This document shows, piece after piece, positions 1-6,282 of a DNA stretch of 6,654 nucleotides (within the stretch, counting starts at the first letter, position 1; each line of letters starts with the position of its first letter). Under the pieces are notes generated by a model, which was not told the origin of the DNA, searched no databases, and saw only the letters and a list, made by a program, of their open reading frames with translations. A program made the translations under genes and the position numbers. Origin of the DNA: an uncultured Bacteroidales bacterium (GTDB lineage Bacteria > Bacteroidota > Bacteroidia > Bacteroidales > P3); NCBI GenBank assembly GCA_900319595.1, contig ONOZ01000120.1, forward strand, positions 1 to 6,654, in the 5' to 3' direction.

Positions 1-672
1 GGTTGAAGTCCTAATATATAAAGATTGTAAAGAGGTTTCATTCTTTTGAGTGATTAATTTACTAAACACGCATATTATTCGATTTATTCTCGTGATTGGT
101 TTTGCAAAAACAGATACTTTTAAAATAGGATAAATTTCGTGAGAATCGAATAGCAGAATTAACTCTTCCATTTCCTTTTCTGGCAAGATTACCGCAATAT
201 ATCCGCTATCTGCTACTAATTTTGAAGTAGTAATGACAAAATCACTTAAACTTAGACTATTATTGTGTCGAGAGGTTGTGCGTCTTATATTTGGAGAATG
301 CAAAGATGCAGTAAAAAACGGAGGATTTGAAACAATCAAATCAAATTTTTCTTCTGTTTTGTCGGCAAACTTTTGAATAGCAATACATTGTGCGGTCATT
401 CTTTGCGAAAACGGACTATTTATAAAATTAGAGGTTGCCTCAACAATGCTTTGGTGGTCAATATCTATTGCAACAATTTTGGCTTTTTCAAAAACATCTG
501 CCATACACATTGCAATAATTCCACAACCAGTGCCAATATCCAAAATGTTTGTTGGTTTTATGGTGTTTTCAAGATATTTCGCTACAACAGAAGATAACAA
601 AATTGCGTCAGTTCCTACCTTCATGGAAGATTGAAGATGATTGAGCGAAAAATTTTTGCAACGAAAATCCAT
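1..672 (-). CDS. trmN6: TrmN6/YfiC-like tRNA1(Val) adenine-37 N6-methyltransferase, 3' end cut by window edge
   Basis: The frame stays open from the ATG at 672-670 to the left edge, giving 224 residues without a stop. The protein begins MDFRCKNFSLNHLQSSMKVG and continues TDAILL, the Met-Lys-Val-Gly-Thr-Asp segment typical of the YfiC/TrmN6 family. The class I S-adenosylmethionine-binding motif ILDIGTGCG lies at residues 43-51, an acidic AIDID follows at 69-73, and the amino-methyltransferase catalytic motif NPPF is at 116-119. This family methylates N6 of A37 next to the anticodon of tRNA1(Val) in the cytoplasm. Family members are usually about 235-250 residues, so probably only the last 10-25 residues are missing. 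It is the most distal gene of the minus-strand run, about 50 bases after the phosphotransferase stop. No promoter of its own is obvious, so it may be read through from upstream. Membership of the methyltransferase family is firm; the exact tRNA substrate is inferred. Confidence 0.88.
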   Translation of the reverse strand, partial: MDFRCKNFSLNHLQSSMKVGTDAILLSSVVAKYLENTIKPTNILDIGTGCGIIAMCMADVFEKAKIVAIDIDHQSIVEATSNFINSPFSQRMTAQCIAIQKFADKTEEKFDLIVSNPPFFTASLHSPNIRRTTSRHNNSLSLSDFVITTSKLVADSGYIAVILPEKEMEELILLFDSHEIYPILKVSVFAKPITRINRIICVFSKLITQKNETSLQSLYIRTST

Positions 673-728
673 AATTATGCTTTATACCTTATGATATATT
701 ATTTTTACAGCACTATACACACAAGGTT

Positions 729-1679
729 CTATTGTTTATACTTACTTATGCTTCTCAATTCTCTATTATAATTCTCAAATAGGTTCTCTTCTTTCAATAT
801 TAGGTAGATTAAAATTGTATTCATAACAACTACATCAAATACAAAGTAAAGCCAAGGAAGTTGTATTAGTAAAGAAAAAAATAAAAATGCCACGCGCGTA
901 TTGAATTGCAATATATTAGTCAAAGACATATACTTTTTGTTTTTCTCTCTTATCTCACTGCTCAAATCTTTTGGTATAGAATTACCATACATAGATATAA
1001 GTGTTTGCCAAAATGTTTGAAACTTAGGAGATAGTGTCTCTTGAGTTTTTGTATAATTAAGATAAAACCAAAGAGATACTTTTTTAAAAGGATTATCTTT
1101 AAATTTTGTTTGGGCGAAATCTTGTTTTACTTTCTTTGACGTATCGTGTTCGCTACCATCTTTGCCTTTTAGGAAAAATAAATGGATATTTCGGTAATAA
1201 TCAGCCATCGCTGCAGCCAATATATGCGAAACTCCTGCCGCTATCCCTAAAAGCCAAATACCTACGACATTGTAATTTTCAATTAAAGTTAATCGTAGAA
1301 CCAACGCCAGATAGATAATAAAAAACCAAATATCACCAGCAAGACCATCTAAAATGCGTCCAAGTTGTGTTTTGTTGTTAGTAAGTCGTGCAAGTTGCCC
1401 ATCTGCCGAATCAAATGTATTGGCAAGAACTAAAAGTATCATTCCAATAATATTAATCCAAAAATCGTTGTAGTAGAACAACCATCCACCAATTGCACCA
1501 ATGAAAATACTCGCAATAGTTATCATATTCGGACTTATATGCAAGGGAATCGCACACTTAGCCCAAAAATAGCCTATCGGACGATTGAATTTTATATCCC
1601 ACCATTCCTCTGTATCAGATGATTTTAAGGAATTTTTAAAGTTTATTTCGTTTATGTTATTCTGTTTTTCCTTGTCCAT
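729..1679 (-). CDS. CDP-alcohol phosphotransferase family integral membrane enzyme
   Basis: This 316-residue protein carries the CDP-alcohol phosphotransferase signature at residues 90-116: D90-x2-D93-G94-x2-A97-R98-x8-G107-x3-D111. The family displaces CMP from a CDP-alcohol (CDP-diacylglycerol or a CDP-head group) with a second alcohol, inside the membrane. Hydrophobic segments lie at about 52-70, 74-88, 117-131, 138-158, 263-280 and 282-294, matching the usual six-helix core. A hydrophilic insert at about 170-255 separates the first four from the last two. The polar N-terminal 45 residues, with a Trp pair at 26-27, precede the first helix. The last Asp of the usual signature, four residues after D111, is Gly115 here, and an Asp sits one position later at 116. 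The ATG lies nine bases after the stop of the nucleotidyltransferase gene, so the two are probably co-transcribed. Possible products include phosphatidylinositol-phosphate-type lipids or a dialkyl head-group diester; the substrate is not readable from sequence. Confidence 0.9.
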   Translation of the reverse strand: MDKEKQNNINEINFKNSLKSSDTEEWWDIKFNRPIGYFWAKCAIPLHISPNMITIASIFIGAIGGWLFYYNDFWINIIGMILLVLANTFDSADGQLARLTNNKTQLGRILDGLAGDIWFFIIYLALVLRLTLIENYNVVGIWLLGIAAGVSHILAAAMADYYRNIHLFFLKGKDGSEHDTSKKVKQDFAQTKFKDNPFKKVSLWFYLNYTKTQETLSPKFQTFWQTLISMYGNSIPKDLSSEIREKNKKYMSLTNILQFNTRVAFLFFSLLIQLPWLYFVFDVVVMNTILIYLILKEENLFENYNRELRSISKYKQ

Positions 1680-1688
1680 AATATATAA

Positions 1689-3224
1689 TTACGAATAATT
1701 GACTAATAATTTGATAATACTTTCTGTGGCTTTGTCTTTGCACGGCGAAAATGACGGAAAATCATTCATGTCTATGATATAAAAATTACCATTTTTATCA
1801 ACTGCTACGTCCCCTCCGTAAATCTCCAATCCAAGAACTTCTGCCGCTTTTTGACATGTGGCAACAACCTTTTTTTCGTCTATCTTTATTCTTTCTTTAG
1901 AAGTATTGATTTGGTTATTAAACTTATCTTTTATAGGGTATGAGTAGTCAAAAAAATCTGTTCCTCTAATGCCGTAGAATTTTATTATATCGCCTTCAAT
2001 ATGCTCACTTATTATAGCACTATCTATGCCCCGTGACTTGTAATTTTTTAATATCTCGTTAGCATCGTTTTTATTTGATACCTTGATAACATCAATAGAT
2101 TCAATTGTTTGAAAATCACCTCGTTTAATCCAAAACTCTTTCCAATGCTTAATACAATCTAAATTACTAATTTCATTATCTGTTGTAATTATTTGTGTTT
2201 CAGGTATTGGGATATTGTGATGTTGTAAAATTCTTATCTGCCTTTCTCTATAGCAATTCAAACAAGAAGCAGACGAATTGATGATTTTACTTCCTTTTAG
2301 TTCCCATTTCTCAAATTCTTTTATCACCTTCGGATTGCGAGCCATGGAAATAACCAAAGGATAATACTCTTTATTGAAATCAATTTGCGTCTCTTCTTTT
2401 ATTTCAGTATCAAAACCCTCTTTAAATAAGTTTTCATAAACCTGTGTTATAATTTGCTCATCTTTATTTTGTGAATTTGGCGAATATTGTTTAGAACGTT
2501 TGACGCAAAGTATATTTGTATTAAAATTATATATCAAATTTTCTGCCTTTTTTATATCTTCCACATGGTCAATATCTATGGCTTTACCCAAATCAAAGGA
2601 TTTTATATTTAGATTTGCCTCAATAAGCGAACGTTGATAGTTTCGCATACGAGATATATTAGAATTGATGCAATCATCAACTTTTTTTATAGACTTTTGT
2701 CTCAAACAATAAACCCCGGCAGAAACTTGGGAAATACTATTATTTGTATTTTCATCACAAAAAGCCAAGATAGAACCTTCCTCGTCTGTTTGAACATACA
2801 GCGGTTTCTCATCATCAATATATTTAGTTGTTCCCATCAATGCATCGATGTCTTTGTGCTTTTGGAAATAGGAAATATACTTTTGAAATAACTTCTCACT
2901 AAAAATCGTGTCAATGGTAGTTAGGCAACATTCATTTATCCCAGTACGATTTATGATATTCCAAAAACTATGAAGAGAAGATGGTGTGCTTTTTACAATC
3001 AAATTTATTTTGACCTGCCAATCTCTACTATCCAAAAATTGTTTCAATTCAACACTTTCTTCATTTATTATAATAGAAATGCTTTGAGCCGAATTGTTTT
3101 TAAAAATTCTTATTAACCTTTCTACAAGATACTCTGAGCAAACCTTAACTAATGGCTTTGCACTCCTAAATCCCTCCTGTCTTAAACGCGAACCTTCACC
3201 CGCTGCTATAATTGCGTAATTCAT
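1689..3224 (-). CDS. Bifunctional protein: N-terminal nucleotidyltransferase fused to C-terminal ATP-grasp domain
   Basis: Residues 1 to about 235 form a sugar-phosphate/alcohol-phosphate nucleotidyltransferase. The nucleotide-binding loop AAGEGSRL is at 7-14 and K23-P24-L25 completes the G-x-G-x-R...K-P signature. A metal-type Asp is at 105 and a second acidic site, AIDIDHVED, at 215-223. Residues of about 285-511 look like an ATP-grasp fold: a nucleotide-site lysine at 367 (FWIKRGD), a hinge-like SEHIEGDIIKF at 406-416, and a C-terminal metal site with D472, then D485-x-N487 in YIIDMNDFPSF. The D...D-x-N-x-F-P pattern is close to inositol 1,3,4-trisphosphate 5/6-kinases and also occurs in peptide-ligase types. 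A linker of about 50 residues joins the halves. The protein is probably cytoplasmic. Five bases separate its start from the upstream stop, and nine separate its stop from the CDP-alcohol phosphotransferase start, suggesting it makes that enzyme's activated substrate. Domain calls are firm; the substrates are unknown. Confidence 0.87.
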   Translation of the reverse strand: MNYAIIAAGEGSRLRQEGFRSAKPLVKVCSEYLVERLIRIFKNNSAQSISIIINEESVELKQFLDSRDWQVKINLIVKSTPSSLHSFWNIINRTGINECCLTTIDTIFSEKLFQKYISYFQKHKDIDALMGTTKYIDDEKPLYVQTDEEGSILAFCDENTNNSISQVSAGVYCLRQKSIKKVDDCINSNISRMRNYQRSLIEANLNIKSFDLGKAIDIDHVEDIKKAENLIYNFNTNILCVKRSKQYSPNSQNKDEQIITQVYENLFKEGFDTEIKEETQIDFNKEYYPLVISMARNPKVIKEFEKWELKGSKIINSSASCLNCYRERQIRILQHHNIPIPETQIITTDNEISNLDCIKHWKEFWIKRGDFQTIESIDVIKVSNKNDANEILKNYKSRGIDSAIISEHIEGDIIKFYGIRGTDFFDYSYPIKDKFNNQINTSKERIKIDEKKVVATCQKAAEVLGLEIYGGDVAVDKNGNFYIIDMNDFPSFSPCKDKATESIIKLLVNYS

Positions 3225-3229
3225 AGTTA

Positions 3230-5806
3230 TTAAAAAGTAAAACGTAATCTAAATCTAATACCCCATTTTGCCACATTAGGATTATCCAAATAGGTAAAAC
3301 GTCTAACATAATCCACTCGAAGTACTTTAAATATGTTATCAACGCCCACATTAGCCTCAACATAAGGTTTTTCTTCCAAATGATACGTGCGATATTGTCC
3401 TTTGGTATTATAGGCAAAGTCTATAAGGTCGTTATTTGCGGAAGGCGTATTTTTGTCAGTCAATCCACCCCAAATTGCTTTTACGGCAAAAACTTCTCTT
3501 AACTTCAACGCCCGAATAAGAGGAAGACGATTGAAAATAAATCCGTTAAAGCAATAATTAAGTATGCCTTGAGCATAGTAATCGCTGACAAATTCAAAAT
3601 AATTCATTAAGTTAAACGACTCATCTTGATAAGCCCAGTTTTGGTTTGCTTGATGTACAAAGGTTAATGGATAAGCCACTTTACCAAATACTTTACCTGC
3701 CTGAATGGAAATATCCGCATAACCAAAATTAAGCAAGAACCAACGTTTTTGTATTTCGGCTTTGATTTTATGAAATTCATAGTTTGCACCCAAAAGATTG
3801 CTACCATAGGTATAATTCAAAGTATAGATTGGAGCGGGGGAATTCATAGTCATACGATATTTCTGACTTTGATAAAATTGTTCGTTTTTAGCATAACGTA
3901 ATTCTATATTAAATGTTGTTGTAGTCAAAGGGTTATTTTTATCAAATATTGTCAAGTATTCTCCTGTATTATTAGTTGAAAGGGAATGAAATGTATTTTC
4001 TAAGTTTGCTAAAGGAACAATTTGTTTGTGTTCAATACGCAATTTTGCCCCCAGTTGAGCCATAGTTTCATACCAATATTCAGCATAATATCTTGTATTA
4101 AGGGTCATAAGGTCAATATCGCCACGATTAAATGATAAAGAAAAACGGTCGTATGTACCCATAAGCAGACTTTGTCCAGGAATTTCTGTATTTCGTTCTA
4201 TTCCAAGTGTTAAGAGATTGACAGGAAACTCCCACTGATGATAAAGTTTGTCGGCAAAGTTGTACATAATTTCGGCATTGTATTTTATGTTTTTATCTTT
4301 TGTACCATAAGCAACAAATCCATTCAAAAAGATATGTTTATTAAACTTAACATTTGTTTTGCCTCCAACTCTCAAACGCACACCCTCTACATTGTTCCAA
4401 GAAAGAGTGTTTTCCAATGGTCCATAATCCACCTTGCCCAAATCAATATAACCCGAAACAAATGCCATTAGAGTATTGACGAATAATTTATAAGAAGTTA
4501 TGGAATTTAATTTGGTAGGAATATCATAAAGATTATTTTCTTTTTCATTAAGCGGCGAGATACGATTGTTTTCCCACCAAGTAGAAGTACGTTTATTGAA
4601 TCCCTCAACTCTTTGCGTTACATCATTATTATTGTAAAACTTATCTCCTCTATCTATTCCAAATTGATAACCATCATAGAAAGTTTGCTTTTTGCCATGC
4701 ACCATTGCTCCAAACACATTACCCTCCATAATGACTTTATTTTCAGTCAAACATAGTTGATTATTTATTTTAGTATATTCTTGATGCAAACTAAGATTCT
4801 CAACAAAGTTTATAGATGTTTTTTTGGGAAAGTCCAAATGTATTCTCTTTACTGCATATGCACTATCTTTGGTTACCCAGAGTTTTCCACTAAATCCAAT
4901 ATCTCGCATATTAGCAGGATTGAAAGCAACTACTATACAACTATCGCCTTTATAGAAAATAGTATCTGTTAGAAAGAATTGATAAAAACGAGTGGCAAAA
5001 GGTGCTAACGGAGAGATTAAATCGTTGGAAAGCATACGAATACTATTATCATAAACATTGACATCTCCAAACACATCTTGCAACATAAAGTCAATAGTTT
5101 GAGTTTCAATAAATTTACTTATAGTAACGTCTTTTTGTCCTAAGAGCATAGTTTTGACACACGCCTTATTTTTGCGATAATGTTCCTCATAAAGTTTTTC
5201 CATAAAATAGACAGGCATGTATTTTCTATTAGAAAGTTCAGATTGCTGGACATTATCAAACAAAAACCCCAATTTTTTAAAACCTTTTTTATATTTGAGA
5301 GAATCATTTATATTTAAAAGCGATATTTCAGTCTTTTCGTGCTTACGATATTGATAAAAATCTTGCGAAGTTATGTTATTGTCTTTTTTATGTGCTTGTA
5401 CATTTTCCATAAGTATAACGGCGGGATTACCTTTTCTTTTGTATTTTTCTTTTTTGCTGGCAATAACTATTTCTTCTAACATTACAGTCTCAGGTGTTAA
5501 GAAAATGGTAAGATTTTGTGTAGTATTTGGTTTAATTGGTTTGGCTAGAGGTTTATAACCTACAAATTGAAAGAACAGGGTGTCAAATCTTTGTGCTGCT
5601 TTGAGTGAGAATTTACCTTTTTCATCTGTAATAGTGCCAATAAAGACTGATGATTTGGTATTGGTTGTGATATTTACAAATGGCAAGGCTTCTCCACTTT
5701 GGCTATCGCGTACAATACCTGTAATGATAGTATTTTGTGCAGAAATATTTACTGTAAGGCATAATATACTTAATATATTGAATATTATCTTTGCTTGTTT
5801 TGTCAT
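3230..5806 (-). CDS. DUF5686-type outer-membrane protein with carboxypeptidase-regulatory-like domain
   Basis: This 858-residue protein starts with a signal peptide: basic TKQAK, a hydrophobic core at about 7-19, and a likely signal peptidase I site after Ile-Ser-Ala23. Residues of about 27-112 form a CarboxypepD_reg-like beta-sandwich, recognisable by ITGIVRDSQSGEALPFVNI and DEKGKFSLKA and common at the start of Bacteroidetes outer-membrane proteins. The segment GNPAVILMENVQAHKK (about 126-141) and the region GFSGKLWVTKDSAYAVKRI fit the DUF5686 family. The C-terminal half is rich in alternating aromatic and polar strands and ends RFRLRFTF, with a terminal Phe as in outer-membrane beta-barrels. 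No plug domain of TonB-dependent receptors is seen. The length is about normal for DUF5686 proteins. It is the first gene of the minus-strand cluster and ends five bases before the nucleotidyltransferase gene. The family's molecular role is not established; a surface or transport role is inferred from location only. Confidence 0.88.
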   Translation of the reverse strand: MTKQAKIIFNILSILCLTVNISAQNTIITGIVRDSQSGEALPFVNITTNTKSSVFIGTITDEKGKFSLKAAQRFDTLFFQFVGYKPLAKPIKPNTTQNLTIFLTPETVMLEEIVIASKKEKYKRKGNPAVILMENVQAHKKDNNITSQDFYQYRKHEKTEISLLNINDSLKYKKGFKKLGFLFDNVQQSELSNRKYMPVYFMEKLYEEHYRKNKACVKTMLLGQKDVTISKFIETQTIDFMLQDVFGDVNVYDNSIRMLSNDLISPLAPFATRFYQFFLTDTIFYKGDSCIVVAFNPANMRDIGFSGKLWVTKDSAYAVKRIHLDFPKKTSINFVENLSLHQEYTKINNQLCLTENKVIMEGNVFGAMVHGKKQTFYDGYQFGIDRGDKFYNNNDVTQRVEGFNKRTSTWWENNRISPLNEKENNLYDIPTKLNSITSYKLFVNTLMAFVSGYIDLGKVDYGPLENTLSWNNVEGVRLRVGGKTNVKFNKHIFLNGFVAYGTKDKNIKYNAEIMYNFADKLYHQWEFPVNLLTLGIERNTEIPGQSLLMGTYDRFSLSFNRGDIDLMTLNTRYYAEYWYETMAQLGAKLRIEHKQIVPLANLENTFHSLSTNNTGEYLTIFDKNNPLTTTTFNIELRYAKNEQFYQSQKYRMTMNSPAPIYTLNYTYGSNLLGANYEFHKIKAEIQKRWFLLNFGYADISIQAGKVFGKVAYPLTFVHQANQNWAYQDESFNLMNYFEFVSDYYAQGILNYCFNGFIFNRLPLIRALKLREVFAVKAIWGGLTDKNTPSANNDLIDFAYNTKGQYRTYHLEEKPYVEANVGVDNIFKVLRVDYVRRFTYLDNPNVAKWGIRFRLRFTF

Positions 5807-5832
5807 AATATTATAAAAGTATAAAAGTATTA

Positions 5833-5884
5833 CAACTCAAAAATAGAAAGTTGCCTATTATGGTTTTGGACTATTTTTGAGTTG
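5833..5884. repeat. Perfect 14-bp inverted repeat with 24-base spacer at the minus-strand promoter
   Basis: CAACTCAAAAATAG at 5833-5846 is the exact reverse complement of CTATTTTTGAGTTG at 5871-5884. The 24 bases between them show no further pairing. The right arm abuts the -7 element at 5885-5892, so a transcript starting about six bases downstream of it would begin inside that arm. The element could be a regulator's paired half-sites, a 5' stem of the mRNA (partly truncated by the start point), or a remnant of something else. It is followed by a tandem repeat of ATAAAAGT at 5813-5828, just before the start codon. Confidence 0.75.
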
Positions 5885-5892
5885 CAAAGATA
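5885..5892 (-). promoter_or_regulatory. Candidate Bacteroidetes -7 promoter element for the outer-membrane/phosphotransferase gene cluster
   Basis: On the minus strand the bases read TATCTTTG, matching the TAnnTTTG -7 consensus of the Bacteroidetes primary sigma factor. It lies about 80 bases upstream of the ATG at 5806. No TTTG is present at the usual 17-20 base spacing upstream; the nearest is 31 bases away (5924-5927), and the spacer is a poly-A/T tract. The promoter may therefore be weak or activator-dependent. The adjacent 14-bp inverted repeat would be a natural control site. Confidence 0.5.
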
Positions 5893-5935
5893 ATTATTTT
5901 TTTTATTTTTTATGGAGAATTTACAAATAAATGTC

Positions 5936-5964
5936 TTTGGCATTAGAAAAAATTTGTATCTTTG
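5936..5964 (+). promoter_or_regulatory. Candidate Bacteroidetes promoter (-33 TTTG and -7 TATCTTTG) for the rightward leader
   Basis: TTTG at 5936-5939 and TATCTTTG at 5957-5964 are separated by 17 bases, close to the TTTG/TAnnTTTG arrangement of Bacteroidetes promoters. Transcription would start near 5970-5972, giving a leader of about 310 bases before the ATG at 6283. It is divergent from the minus-strand promoter; the two -7 elements are 64 bases apart and share the 11-base sequence TATCTTTGCAA in opposite orientation. Confidence 0.6.
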
Positions 5965-5970
5965 CAATTG

Positions 5971-6282
5971 CTTTGTAAAGTGCAAAGTCTTTTGACAACG
6001 TTGTCGCTATATAACGAGTTGCATTGCAAGTATAGCAACATATTTTGGCAAAAGTAGGTGTTAATAGCGTTTGCTATTTGTTCAATAGTTACGAAACGTC
6101 GAAAATTTCGTTATATCATTGAAAATAATAGGAAAAAATGTCTGTGCGATGTGCATGGGCGTAATTTATCCGGATATAAAGGTTTTTCGACGTACCAGTA
6201 ACAAGGAAAGATTACAGAAAGAATTTCCCATGCTTTTCTTATTGGTACAAATAGTAGGCAGAGCAGAAACATAGAAACTAAT
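5971..6282 (+). ncRNA. Candidate structured leader RNA with possible kissing-loop/pseudoknot fold, unassigned family
   Basis: This stretch follows a promoter and has no convincing long gene. Direct complementarity is dense. Stem C pairs 6096-6105 (ACGTCGAAAA) with 6184-6193. Stem B pairs 6192-6197 (GTACCA) with 6243-6248, and continues after a small internal loop with 6203-6210 against 6233-6240 (one G-U pair). The loop of C contains GCATGGG (6153-6159), the exact complement of CCCATGC (6227-6233), which lies essentially in the loop of B, so the two loops could kiss. A 9-bp AU-rich helix (6009-6017 with 6108-6116) and small hairpins at 6018-6039, 6043-6053 and 6063-6078 occupy the 5' half. 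Some pairings compete: 6063-6078 against 6074-6088, and 6091-6111 against stem C. This could be a regulatory leader of the next gene or a separate RNA. No intrinsic terminator (GC stem plus U-run) is seen before 6283. I cannot name an RNA family. Individual helices this short can arise by chance; their arrangement is the argument. Confidence 0.4.
5994..6005. repeat. 12-bp perfect palindrome in the early leader, possible operator
   Basis: GACAACGTTGTC is fully self-complementary. It lies 30 bases downstream of the rightward -7 element, where a dimeric repressor could block transcription. It also sits just after a cluster of nested short palindromes (5960-5987: CTTTGCA paired with TGCAAAG, enclosing CTTT-GT-AAAG). 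The regulatory role is inference from position and symmetry only. Confidence 0.35.

Noticed and set aside
373..634. Two overlapping plus-strand ORFs of 74 and 62 codons
   Set aside because: They are antisense to the methyltransferase frame, which carries clear family motifs; the peptides show no recognisable domain.
673..728. Possible separate promoter or terminator between the phosphotransferase and the methyltransferase
   Set aside because: On the minus strand there is no TAnnTTTG element and no GC-rich stem with a T-run; only a weak 5-bp ACCTT/AAGGT pairing with a long loop.
3196..3417. Minus-strand ORF of 73 codons at the junction of the outer-membrane and nucleotidyltransferase genes
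   Set aside because: It overlaps both real genes in another frame and its sequence is low-information; the main frames end and start cleanly at 3230 and 3224.
5960..6040. Possible tRNA from the clustered short stems
   Set aside because: No T-loop GTTCRANYC pattern, no plausible cloverleaf, and no CCA-adjacent acceptor stem could be built.
6138..6164. Eight-codon leader peptide (MSVRCAWA)
   Set aside because: An AGGA lies upstream, but Bacteroidetes do not rely on such sites, and there is no run of a single amino acid codon as in attenuator peptides.
6144..6170. GTGCGATG resembling the GTGYG 5' end of a group II intron
   Set aside because: No domain V-like hairpin with an AGC triad or a reverse-transcriptase frame follows within the window, and the resemblance is only five bases.
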